A DNA stretch of 64,000 bases from Sodiomyces alkalinus F11 (taxonomy: Eukaryota > Ascomycota > Sordariomycetes > Glomerellales > Plectosphaerellaceae), in the NCBI RefSeq assembly GCF_003711515.1, contig NW_021167080.1, positions 4,470,381-4,534,380 on the forward strand. The letters are read 5' to 3'. The translations under genes were made by a program, and so were the position numbers. Within the stretch, counting starts at the first letter, position 1. The number at the start of each line of letters is the position of its first letter. Shown piece by piece: positions 1-9,933 of the stretch. The notes below the pieces were generated by a model that made no database searches, was not told the origin of the DNA, and was given only the letters and a program-made list of their open reading frames with translations.

Positions 1-312
1 TTGGCATCGACTTGATTTGTTTTGACCTTGGAGCCTTGGCAGATCCAATCGAGAAGGAGGGACGGGAGATCAAGCAACCACCCGTGACGCGACAAAAGGT
101 GTAATTACTCCATACTCTGTATTACGTAAGGTACCGCTTCATCCACAACCCATATTATTCAGCGTACCTTACTTGAAGTCATCGCCATATTCAAGACAAC
201 GACCAGGTGCCCTGGAGGAAGAACATACCGTCGAAATTACGCTAGAGGTTTACAACTATCAAATCACTCGCTATCATCTAAACGTTAGCACTATCCTTTG
301 GCTCACTCTTCC
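1..312. other. 3' flank of the ceramidase gene; no gene seen
   Basis: No convincing coding sequence. The stretch contains one copy of the dispersed ACGTAAGGTACC-type intergenic motif near position 124. It presumably carries the 3' UTR and terminator of the ceramidase gene on the minus strand. Confidence 0.5.
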
Positions 313-3147
313 TCATTCCAAGATCCAAAACCTCCCGCTGACGCCCTCAAACCCCGTGGTCGTACCCGTCACAGACTTCCAGTCGCCGAAATAACGCAGC
401 CGGTACACCCCCGGCTCGACCGCGTCCACCTCCGAACCCGTCTCCCATGTGATTTCCACCTCGCTCGTGCCCAGCACCTCACTCAGCCGCCTCCATCGGA
501 AAACGAGGCTCCAGTCGGTGTCATCCCGCACCACTTGCCACTCCTCCGTCTCCTCCTCTGGAGCCGACACAAGACGCTCCACTGCCGTGAATGTCCCTTC
601 TTGACGCAAGTTGTTCCTCGGATTAGCCCCGACAAACGTCGCCTGGATAGTATCGCCGTGCCGGTATACCGCACCGGCGTCCTCTTGGACGTCTCCGAAG
701 TGACGGAACAAAGGCGCCCTGTCATACACCACTCCGGGGATGAAGCTCAGGGACCGGTTCGAGTTATCGGGTGGGAATGGTCTGCCGCTGTGTCTGGGAG
801 GGACTACGTCGCCTGCCGCCCCCAAGGACGGCAGGAAGTGGAGAGTACGATTGATATAAGCTGCCAGCGTGTGCGGGCCGTACAAAGTCGATGCTCCTTC
901 GTACCGTTGAACGCTTAGGCGAGACCCCAAGTTAGCTCGGCAACGAGAAGCAAAGAAAAGGCTTCAGGTAATTAGACTGTAGATTCCGGGTAAGATCACT
1001 TACGCATACTCCTCCAGAGTGGTAATATAATGGGTGTAAGAGTTCGCCGGGCCACCGAGCACCACAAACGGCTTGTCCCCATCAGACCCCTTTATGCTTC
1101 TCTCGTTCGCGAGCATGCGTTCGGCGGCATCATGAACCGCTTGCTTCCATCGCCGGCCGGCCATGGTAGTCGCCTCCCCGGGACTCACGATGATGAAGAA
1201 CTGCCCGACCCTGAAGACCTGCATGTCGACAACGTTTGGCGTCCAGGCATACGGCCTGGAAACGTCGCCGACGTCGAGCAGGATCGGCTTTGGGCCATGA
1301 CACGCCATCTGGGACGGTCCTGGTTCCTTGAGAAACCCCGAGACCGCTTTCCAGACCGGAGACGTGTTGGACCTGTTGGAACCGTGCTGCACAAAGTCGA
1401 AATGGCCAGGCCAATCTGACGTCCCCGCCGCGAACGAATAACCGAGAGCCGCAGGGCAGGTCCGGACATGGGTGCCGTTGGGCAGCTGGAACGCAAAGTC
1501 CGACATGTTGTGGAAGACGTGGAACGACTTGACCCACGAGCCGCGGATCGGCCGGGCATCCGGAGCATCCAGAGCACGCGCGTCGGCGTTCGCCAGCCGA
1601 TCGTACAGCTCCCTGGCGGCCTCGAACTGTCGCTTTCCAATTTCGAAGCACGACTTGGCGCCATCGTCTGGCTCCCGGAAGAACGGGCCCCTGCCGTGAC
1701 AGTGCTGGCACTTGCCGTCGCCGCACGTGCTGTTCTCAAAACTGCACCGCTCCCCCGACCCGTCCTCGCACCACGCTCCCAGGACGTTGGGGCTGACATC
1801 TCCCATGTTGGCCTGCGAGAAGCCGGCGACGAAGAGTTCGTCCGCATCGTGCCGCCGTCGGACGCTCTTCTCGAAGAGATCAGCGGCCACCCCCTTATTG
1901 TCCCCGGCAATGAGGCTGTTGTTGCCCAAAAGAGACGTGCCGTGCGTAGGGAACCAGGTCAGTACGCCAATGTTCTTCCTGTCCCACGCCCGTTGAAACC
2001 GGAGCAGCGTCAAGTCCTTCTCCACCGAGCCGTCATCCCCGCCGCTGATGTTGTACCGGGCCCGTTCTCCCTCGGGGTTCGCAAGATACGCAAAGAGGCT
2101 GCGGTTGATATTGGCCCCCTTCACCTTGATCGACCCGGCAGTGAGCCGGCCCGGCTGCAGGCTCTCGTGCGCCCTGCAGATGGCCAACACCGTGCCGTCG
2201 ACAATGGCCTTGTAGCTCTGCTTATGGAAACCCTTGCTCGTGATCTGTGGGAGGAGGTAATTCATCCAGCCTCCCGGGCCAGCGTGGGAATGTGTTCCGG
2301 TGATGGCCACGTTGTGGGGTCCGTATACCGAGTACTCCGGACCCAGGGCGGCCAAGCCGGCGAGAATGCCATAACGAATCGCCGTGTCCCCAGCAAGAGT
2401 GTCTAACACGACGTAGACGAACCTCTCGCTAGGTTTCTCGAGGTTACCGACGATAAACGCCCTCGCCTGAAGTCTCTGACGCAGGCCACCGCCGACCTGA
2501 TTCATATCGGCGTATCCCATCATGTTGATTTCCACCACGGGGCCTGTGATGTCGCCCTTTCCCGTCCCGAGGAGGTATAGGGTGTCGAGGTGCAGGTTGT
2601 CGGGCCCATTACGTGTGAATCCTAGCCGTGGCTGGCTCGTGGGAGTGGGAGTGGGTGTCGCTACAGCGGTGCTAACCGAAGTTGTGTAGGTGAAGTGCCG
2701 CGTGTGTGCGAAGTGCCCCGCGTGTGTGAGGTGCTCCGTCAGCGTGCTGTGCTCCGTATGCGTGATGTGCTCCGTATGCGTGATGTGTTCCGTATGCGTG
2801 ATGTGTTCCGTATGCGTGGAGTGTGTCGGGATGTGAGGAGGGATCGTGGTAGGCGGAGGTGGATACTCTACATGGCAGACGATGCAAATGATCACAGGGA
2901 GCCCGACGACAATTATCAAGACCCTACACAGAGTGGCCCATGTGCAACCACCTTGGCGGTAATTTGCCAACGCCTCCTAGAGTTGTGCCAATGCATTTGT
3001 GGCGCTGTCGCGGACCTTCTCCATCGGGGTCCGTGCTGGAGAAGCTGGTCTTGCTAAATTCTCCGTACTCAGTCGCTGAGATGGGCTGCTCGCGTCGTCA
3101 ACGCGCGCCTCCAGCATGGGGCCGAACTCGAAGCTGTCGCTGCTCAT
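313..3147 (-). CDS. Neutral/alkaline ceramidase, predicted type II membrane-anchored
   Basis: Neutral ceramidases hydrolyse ceramide to sphingosine and fatty acid. The body is exon 1004-2970 joined to 313-913 by a 90-bp intron (914-1003, GTAAGT donor). Numbering from the codon at 2970: hydrophobic segment about 12-33, a THTEHI-repeat stalk at 50-95, then the catalytic domain from about 116. The family signatures THSH (227-229), PTHGTS (342-347) and NMGDVSPN (388-395, holding the serine proposed as nucleophile) are intact, and the short exon supplies the C-terminal beta domain. A membrane anchor and stalk imply an exposed, membrane-tethered enzyme. Oddity: the stretch from 2970 to the catalytic domain has no ATG (2970 is TTG; the first Met is about residue 150). 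In the same frame an ATG at 3147-3145 opens a 56-codon N-terminus that ends in one TAG (2979-2977). I give 3147 as the gene boundary on that basis. The family call is firm; the 5' end is not. Confidence 0.85.
2745..2820 (-). repeat. 18-bp coding tandem repeat (THTEHI units)
   Basis: About four near-identical 18-bp units encode His/Thr/Glu hexapeptides in the stalk between the membrane anchor and the ceramidase domain. Decayed copies (TLTEHL, THAGHF, AHTRHF) follow toward the C-terminal side. Confidence 0.8.
2977..2979 (-). other. In-frame TAG inside the ceramidase N-terminal coding region
   Basis: Reading minus-strand codons, ...GCA CAA CTC TAG GAG GCG TTG GCA... keeps one frame from the ATG at 3147 through the membrane segment. 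The only phase-0 GT sites upstream would give introns of 39 or 126 nt with non-consensus donors (GTCCGC, GTTGAC), so splicing out the TAG is not well supported. A nonsense change (CAG or TGG to TAG), readthrough, or a sequence error remain possible. Confidence 0.6.
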
Positions 3148-4242
3148 GTCGCGCGTCTCAGGGAGTCGACCTAGAGGAAGTAATAGAGGCGCAGGCTCTG
3201 TGCAAGAGGGTTTATGAGACCTGGAAAAGAGATCTGTAAGCGGATGGATGTGAAGAGGGTTCTGGCATGCCAGACTAACTAATAAAGAACGGTAAGGTAA
3301 GGCTGGATGAAAGAGCCCGAGATTAAAACAACCGACACAACGTAGTTCGAAAGACCCGAGCTGAGAGGGAGAGTTCGAGACAGCCGTCTGCGTTTAAAAT
3401 GAGATGGTAGCGAATGTATGAAGTGACTGTAGTCGATAAGGCCGAACCGAAAAACCGAGGAAGGGTATGAATAGAAGAAAAAGGGTACGTGGAAGCTCGA
3501 GACGGGAGACGCGATGTTCAATGAGATAGAGATAGATGTAGTGAAAGGGATGCTGGAGAAGTAGCCCGGCCGGTGTCGGTCGCAACTGGCTACGCTCCAT
3601 CGAGTCCCCTCGACTGTTTAAGCCAGCTAGGGAGGTGTGGCCCTCTGATCACAGTTGCAGCTTTCCGTTTTGGACTTGGATCATGTTCCTGAGCAGAAGG
3701 TTCGAGGGATACCATTGGAGGTGGAATGTGCCAGCCCAGTTTCGCAGTAAAATATGGAAGGATGTGATATGGTGGTATGCATGGTCCGGGGAGCAATGCC
3801 ACCACCACCGTATAGCAATGAAGAGTGATGATATTCGAGTCAACCCATTAAGAAACTCGTCTGTGGAGGGGAAGACAGGGGAGGACCAAAAATAGAGGCC
3901 AAGAAAATAGCAGCAAGCCACCGCCGTGCCGTGCCCTTGTTCGTTAACATACATCTTGTGTCTTTTTTGATCACGTCCAAGACAGGTCCAATGCATGCCA
4001 ACGATCCCGTCACATCATCTATCTCCCTTCTCATGTTGTCTTTCCCACGTCTTCGTGGCCGACTTTGCATGAGAACAAGCCTAAAAAAAAGAAACAGAAA
4101 ATCATGGGACTTCAAACCCTTTTAAGGGGGGAATCATCGAAGAAAACGAGACCAGGCGAAACAAGTCGAGACGTAGGGGGGTCGATTCAAAAAAAGAAAA
4201 AAAAAAGGGGGGGGGACGTTGGTTGATGGGCGGATAAAAGAA
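3148..4242. other. Intergenic: ceramidase promoter and CBM-protein 3' flank
   Basis: Both neighbours lie on the minus strand, so this stretch should hold the 3' UTR of the CBM gene (near 4242) and the ceramidase promoter (near 3148). It has a purine-rich A/G homopolymer patch at about 4183-4216. No coding sequence recognised. Confidence 0.5.
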
Positions 4243-7200
4243 TTACTCCTTATGCGACACCTTGTTCTTGAGCTTGCCAAAGAACGCGCTCAAGCGGTTC
4301 TTCTTCTTCTTCTCGCCAGTAGCAGGCTTGGCCGACTCCTCGGTCGCGGTACCGTTCGTCGCTGCAGCTGCCGCTGAAGTCTCCTGCGCCGACTCCTCCT
4401 GAGGCGCCTCGGCCTTGGGTGCGTCCTCCACCTTGGGCGCTGCCTCGGCCGGCTGGGACGCCTCGGCCGCCGCGGGCTCCTCCTTGGGCCTACCAGCCAG
4501 GGCCTCCTGGAGCGTCTCCGTCTGCTTCTTCTCGTCCTTGACCGGTGCCTCCGACTCTTCCTCGACCTGTCCAGCCTTGGACTCCGGCTCCTCGGTGACA
4601 GCCGCAGCAGGCTTGACTTCCTTCAGCAGCTCCTCTTCCACTTCCTTCTTGTCCTCGACAGCGGCGGAGCTGCCAGCGGCTTCGGGGCTCTCAGACGCCG
4701 CCAAGATGGACGCCTTCACCTCGGGTGGAACGTCAGGGGCGACTTCCTGGTTCGTCTCCTCTTGCTTGACTGCCTCCGCCTCCGCCTCCGCCTTGGGCTG
4801 CGCTTCGTCCACGGCCGCGACAGGCTGAACCTCTTTGAGGAGCTCTTCCTCTACCTGCTTCTTGTCCTCGACCACAGCAGCGCTGCCGGCGGCCTCGGGG
4901 CTCTTCTCCGCCTCGGCAATCGAGTCCTTCACCGGGGCTGGGACCTCGGGAGCAACCGCCGCCGGCTGGTCTTCGCCCACGGCAGGCACAGGCTTGACCT
5001 CTTTGAGAAGCTCCTGCTCCACGGCCTTCTTCTCCTCGACGGCCACGGCACTCGCGGCTGCTTCGGGACTCTGCGCCGCCTCGACCATGGAATCTTTTAC
5101 TTCGGCGGGGACCTGGGGCGCCACTTCCTCCTGGACCTCCTCTTGCTTTTGCGTATGGATGGCCTCCTGTACAGATTCGGGCAGGTTCTCCTTCACGCTG
5201 TCGGGGAGCTTGGCGGCGGTGTCTGTTGCGGCGTCCGTGGCGGCGGTCGTAGCTTGGTTCACGGCCTCGGTGGCTTGGTTGACGGCAGGCTCAGCCTTCA
5301 CGGCGAGGGCGTCCATGGCTGCCACGGCGGCGGCGGCAGCAATACCGCCGGCAGTGACGGCTGTAGCGGCAATACCCAGGGTCTCGGACTTCTGGGTGCC
5401 GAAGCCAGCGGTGCCCTCGGTTGTGGACGGGGCCTCGGGCACGGTCTCCTTCAGCTCCTCCTCCACGGCAGCCTTACCGGCGACCTCCTTGGGCTCGGCG
5501 CTGGCTTCAGGTTCCACGCCAGCCTTCTCTTGGCTGTCCTTGACGGTCTCGGGTACTGGAGCTTCCTCCTTGGGCTCCTCGGTCGCGACGGTGACGGCGG
5601 GCAAGCTGGACTCGGGGATGACGGTGGCCCCCACGTTCGTAACCGGGGGTATAGTCATGATTTCGTCGGCGAGCCCAGGCAGACGGTCACTCTTCTCGTA
5701 GGACTCCTTATCGAGGGTCACTTGGGCGTTGACGTCACCGGACTGAAGGGAAGGGGGGATCGGCTCGCCTGGGGCGAGGACCACGGGCGGCTGGGTGACG
5801 TCGGTAGCAGGGAGGGGGTTGATGCTGACGGGCTCGTTAAGCTCTTCAGCGGGTGTTTCAGGGAAGGTTCCAGGCGCGCCAGTGGGCGTGGGCTCAGGCT
5901 CTTCTTCCTTGAGTTCTTTGGGTTCCTCTTTGGGCTCTTCCTTGGGTTCTTCCTCTTTGTGGTGCCCATTTTCCAGAGGAACTTCTTTGGCCAGTTCGGC
6001 CGTCGTGGCATCGGGACCCACGGAGTTCATGATGGTGACGGACGGATCCTGCATGATGATGTGCTCGGGAGTCAAAAAGTTGTTTACGTTTCCCTTCTCG
6101 TCGGTTTCTTGTGGCGCAGTGTGATCTGTAGTCCAATTGTGGTCGACGACAAACTGGACAGAGAGCAGGTAGAAGATGTCAGTTGATTATCGAATGTACG
6201 AGTTCGCAGAACGATGGTGTCAATGTGGCAAGGGTAATTGCAATTCGGGCCAGAAGGCTGTGAAAGGGAAGAAAGGCAGAAGACTCAAACAAAAAAAAGA
6301 GCAAAATGATGATATGGGCCAACCATCTAGGTAAGCTAGTTTGAAAAGGGAGGGGGAGGGGGGAAAGTGGTGCTGATGTGGTTAAATGCGCCCCCAGCCC
6401 CTTGGAGGGGGGACCGAGGCCTTGACGCCATGGTTGTTGCAGGGTCCACATTCTGGTAGGGAAAGCCCAGGAATACCCTTGAAGCGGTTGGGCCTTCCTT
6501 TGGCGCTAATCCAGATGCAATCTCCCAGGTCGCTACCGGAGTGGACGCAATATAATGTACGTACCGTCCCGTACCTGGGCTTCTGAAGGGGAGGTGCTCC
6601 TCTGAAGGCGGAGGTTTGGCGCCATATTAGGAAGTTGCGTCATACTAAGTAGGTAAAGAAGTCATGCTGCATAAGGTTCCGGGAGAACCGCTGCGACCGC
6701 TGGGACCGCTGGGACCAGGAGGTTGGGATAATAAAAGCAACTGAAGAAAGAAGAAACACAGACCGCCTTTGGTCTTTTTGAAGGTTAATGCGGCAAAACG
6801 AGGGAAATAGAAGGTGAAGGGGATATGTACACTCGTATGGTACGAATTTGGCATCACTCGTGACCTTGCCACTGACCGACGGAGCCGACCACTAGGCCGC
6901 ATTGATTTTTCGGGGAGAAGAACGAACAGCACAACACAGCAGGGGGACGCCTCGGCCTTGGCCATGGAGGTCATAAGCTTCCCAGTTATCTTGTGCGTAC
7001 AAACGTACTCCGTACTCGCTGTCGCTAGGTTGCCAAGGCGCCCAATGCTCCCAACCCAAGGCTGGTGGTCTGCGTTTGCCACCCACCTAGGTAGGCAATG
7101 CTTCGCGTAGTCACCACTACAGAATGGGACCATTCTATGACAAGCGAACAGGAATAGGAACAGATGAGGGCCAACAATCAATGACCAGCGAAGAAGTAGA

Positions 7201-7736
7201 AGGAATAGTCAAAAACAAAAGCGTGCGACGAGGAAGATAAGGGAGAGCACAGATAAGACGGGGAAAAAAAAGGAAAACCCAAAAGGAATGGGAGAAACAA
7301 ACCTTGTAGTAAATCTTCTTCGAGCCGTCGGCAAGGACTACAGTCTTCTCAAACTTATCGCCGACCTTGTCGAGCTTCTCAGACTTGGTCCAATTGTCAA
7401 AGGTGCCGGTCACGTACACCTCCTCGGCGGGATGACTCCTATACAAAGGCAAACACAATGTCGCTCTTGGTCAGCGAGGGGAGTTCTTGGGACGCTTATG
7501 GCGAAGCCGAGTGACAAAGCCAGTGCGTCATGGTTCGCTTCGGACCGGAGCTCGGGGACTCGACAGCGAGTCGCAGCCATGATGCGTAATGTGCAGATCC
7601 ATTGATTACCCCCGTCCGGCATACGACATTCCAGACAACTTGGGGGTTCTGTTCTCAGGGAAGCGGGGGAGGGTGTCTATCGCAAGGAGAAAGGTGTCGG
7701 TGAGACATACCACGTGAACTTGAAGGACGCGGCCAT
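4243..7736 (-). CDS. AMPK1-type glycogen-binding (CBM48-like) protein with Ala/Glu/Pro-rich repeat tail, Crp1/Mdg1-like
   Basis: Three exons: 7711-7736 (MAASFKFTW start), 7303-7438 and 4243-6153; 690 aa. Residues 1 to about 85 form an AMPK-beta-type carbohydrate-binding early set domain: VYVTGTFDNW, KIYYKFVVD and NWTTDHTAPQE are its usual strands. The first intron is 272 bp; the second is 1149 bp (GTTTGT donor, CTGTCCAG acceptor), long for a fungus. The remaining 600 residues are low-complexity Glu/Pro/Ala/Lys sequence, including three diverged repeats of about 45 residues (around 4987-5125, 4820-4955 and 4608-4748), each ending in a QELLKEVKPV-like motif. A basic, aromatic C-terminus (KKKKNRLSAFFGKLKNK) follows. 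Yeast relatives are Crp1 and Mdg1; the biochemical role of the filamentous proteins is not settled. The domain call is secure; substrate and localisation are unknown. Confidence 0.85.
4608..5125 (-). repeat. Three diverged ~45-residue coding repeats in the CBM-protein tail
   Basis: Each copy has the layout (A)P-x-VP-x-VK-S-E-SPEAA-(A/G)S-V-E-KK-VE-ELLKEV-P. The copies encode alternating charged and alanine-rich helix-prone sequence. They look like a duplicated module within one exon. Confidence 0.75.
6154..7302 (-). other. 1149-bp intron of the CBM protein gene
   Basis: The coding frame resumes exactly at consensus borders on both sides (IYYK before, FVVD after), within a conserved beta strand of the CBM. 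No alternative exon or nested gene on either strand was recognised in the intron. Confidence 0.7.
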
Positions 7737-9933
7737 TGCTGCTAGTAGGCCTAGTTGTTATGTATGTACGGATGCTCCGTATCTAAAGTGTGATTCGTGT
7801 GATTCGTACGCTCGCAAAGTGGAGAGGATATGTTGGGATTGGGAGACACTAGAGAGTCAGGCGCGTGGAGGGGCAAACGGAAGGGGGCGCTTTTCGAGCA
7901 AAGATAGATTTGCAATTGGTGAAGTCGGCAGAATGGGCGGTGAGTGTTGGAGGTTCGTGCGCGTACGCCGTGTGAGGTGAGAGGGCGGGGTGGGAGAGTA
8001 AAAAATGTTCGAGGCGATGGGCTGGGGGAGAGAAGAGGAGATGGGATGTGGATGGACACGGATACACCAACAACCCAACCTGGGACAAAACAAACTGATA
8101 ATGATAAGCGTCGAGCTAGGCTGTGAACGGGCCACCGGGAGCTCAAGGCTGGAATATCTTCGTACACGTATTAGTATAGAAACGGGACCAAGAACGGCGT
8201 GGACAGGGCATAAGGTGATTACTTCGCAGGTAGCTTTTTTTTAAGGAGAGATGCCTACCTAAGATTGCTTCTTGTTCGATGTTCGATGACGACAGCTTGG
8301 CGGCAGGATGAGTCTTGGTGTTCCGTGGTCAGTGTTCCGCAAGGTACCAACTCAGTATTCGTCACTATTCGTATAGGTAGTGTACCTAGCACAGTGTAGT
8401 GCATAAGGTGCGCAGTACTCCCTACACGGTGACTCGGAACCGGTCGACGGATAAAACACAGTTATGGAAGTACACGTAGGTAGGTATTTCTTTCTTAAGG
8501 AGTAGATCTGAGTAATCATGTTGATGTTTGGAATGTTGTAGATGAAGAAAGAAAATTGCATCAACCGTCAAGGTATACGTAGCGTAAGGTAAGCAAGCTA
8601 AGGTACCTAGGTAGGTACCTAAGAAGGTACCTTATGAAATGATTCACTTGCTGACAGGAGGCCGCTTACGGTACGGAGTACATGCTTCGTCCGCCTCATA
8701 CGGAATTGGGTTTCTGTTGACTTATGGCGGGTGGGGTGGCCAGTGGCTGCGCGTTGGCCGCATGCGTAATTATATAATAATCGCGTGTTGGAAGTTATCG
8801 GTAAACCTTCATCCTCCATCCTCAACGGCACCCCTCAAACCTTCCACTAACCATTGCTGGGTTTCCCCTCGTCTTGTGCGCTATTTACATCTTTTTCTGG
8901 ACAATGCCGTCGCGATAGGTAATAGAAGAACAAACCGAAAGACAATAGGAGAGGTGTGACGAAATCCTTTGAATCCGTGCCAACGACCGCTGGTTCTCCA
9001 ACGCCTACAATAAATTACTCCGCCGCCGATGCTACATCGCTGGCTCTAGGTTCCAAGCCCGTTTCTTCTGGGGTCATAATCGTGGCAGACCGGTAATTCG
9101 ACCCCGCGGGAGAGAACGAACCGCCAGACTTGTGACGGCGGGCCTGGTGCTGCGGTGGAATCGAGATAGCTGGAAAGAGTTTATTGTCCATGATCTCTGC
9201 ATCCTACTTGTGCGGCATCTGTTTGCTTTTCCATGTCCTCCTTTATGTCTCATAATATAATAGAATCGGCCTGTCTTCGCCCATCGACGCAAAGCGAGTC
9301 GCCCGTGCTACCACCCAGTGCCCATCTGTCCATCCTTGAAATCAATGTTGAATTTTATTCAGTGCTCCTTAGCTATCTATGTCTTCTTCTATCAACAAGA
9401 AGAATGGTGTCGGCCGCCTGCCATCCCCTGGGTATATAACCCATCATGCGTGCCTGCTGTCAGTTACCCGCTATGTTTGTCCAGTAATGCGCAGCCTGGA
9501 ACCCTCCAACGGGCCACGTAGCAGATGGATGTCCAAGAAAAGTCCGTCCTTCATCATTCAGTTCCATCCGGTCCAAGTTCATCGTGACTCATGCTTCGTA
9601 AGTAGTATAATGTTTCGCAATCATGGAATCGGGGCTGCTTCCCCATGCATGCCCTTCCTATGCTGTCCATACCAGTGATATATAGAAGTGAAAAAAATAA
9701 AAATAAAAATATATAAACGAAGAAGAGAAAGTGAAAGTGAGCAAAAGGGCGAGGGAAAAAAACAAGGCAAAGACAAAGAATTATGAGAGCATATATAACG
9801 AGATGAACGAGATGAGGCGATAAGAAAGGAAGAAGAAGAAAAGAAAAAAAGAAAAGGGAAAAGGGAAAAACGTATCGAAATAGAAAATCAAAGTGGAAAA
9901 GGAGGGGAAATGCATGGGCTCGGGCTTGCTTGA
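7737..9933. other. Intergenic, 2.2 kb, with GGTACC palindrome cluster
   Basis: Lies between the CBM gene start and the transcription-factor stop. Small open frames here have no protein-like features. The notable content is the TAAGGTACC-type repeat cluster near 8.6 kb and an A-rich purine tract at 9680-9905 that probably belongs to the transcription factor 3' UTR. Confidence 0.5.
8599..8634. repeat. Three GGTACC palindromes at 12-bp spacing
   Basis: GGTACC occurs at 8602, 8614 and 8626, each flanked by TAAG or TAGG arms. The same TAAGGTA/GGTACC motif recurs elsewhere in intergenic DNA (about 124, 8341, 23742, 24593, 35460 and the last 30 bp of the window). Confidence 0.8.

Noticed and set aside
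2745..2820. CRISPR-like short repeats
   Set aside because: The units are contiguous, coding and without spacers, in a eukaryotic gene.
4762..6186. 474-codon plus-strand frame rich in Leu/Gly/His
   Set aside because: It is antisense to the repetitive Glu/Ala-rich exon of the CBM protein, whose codon composition leaves the opposite strand open.
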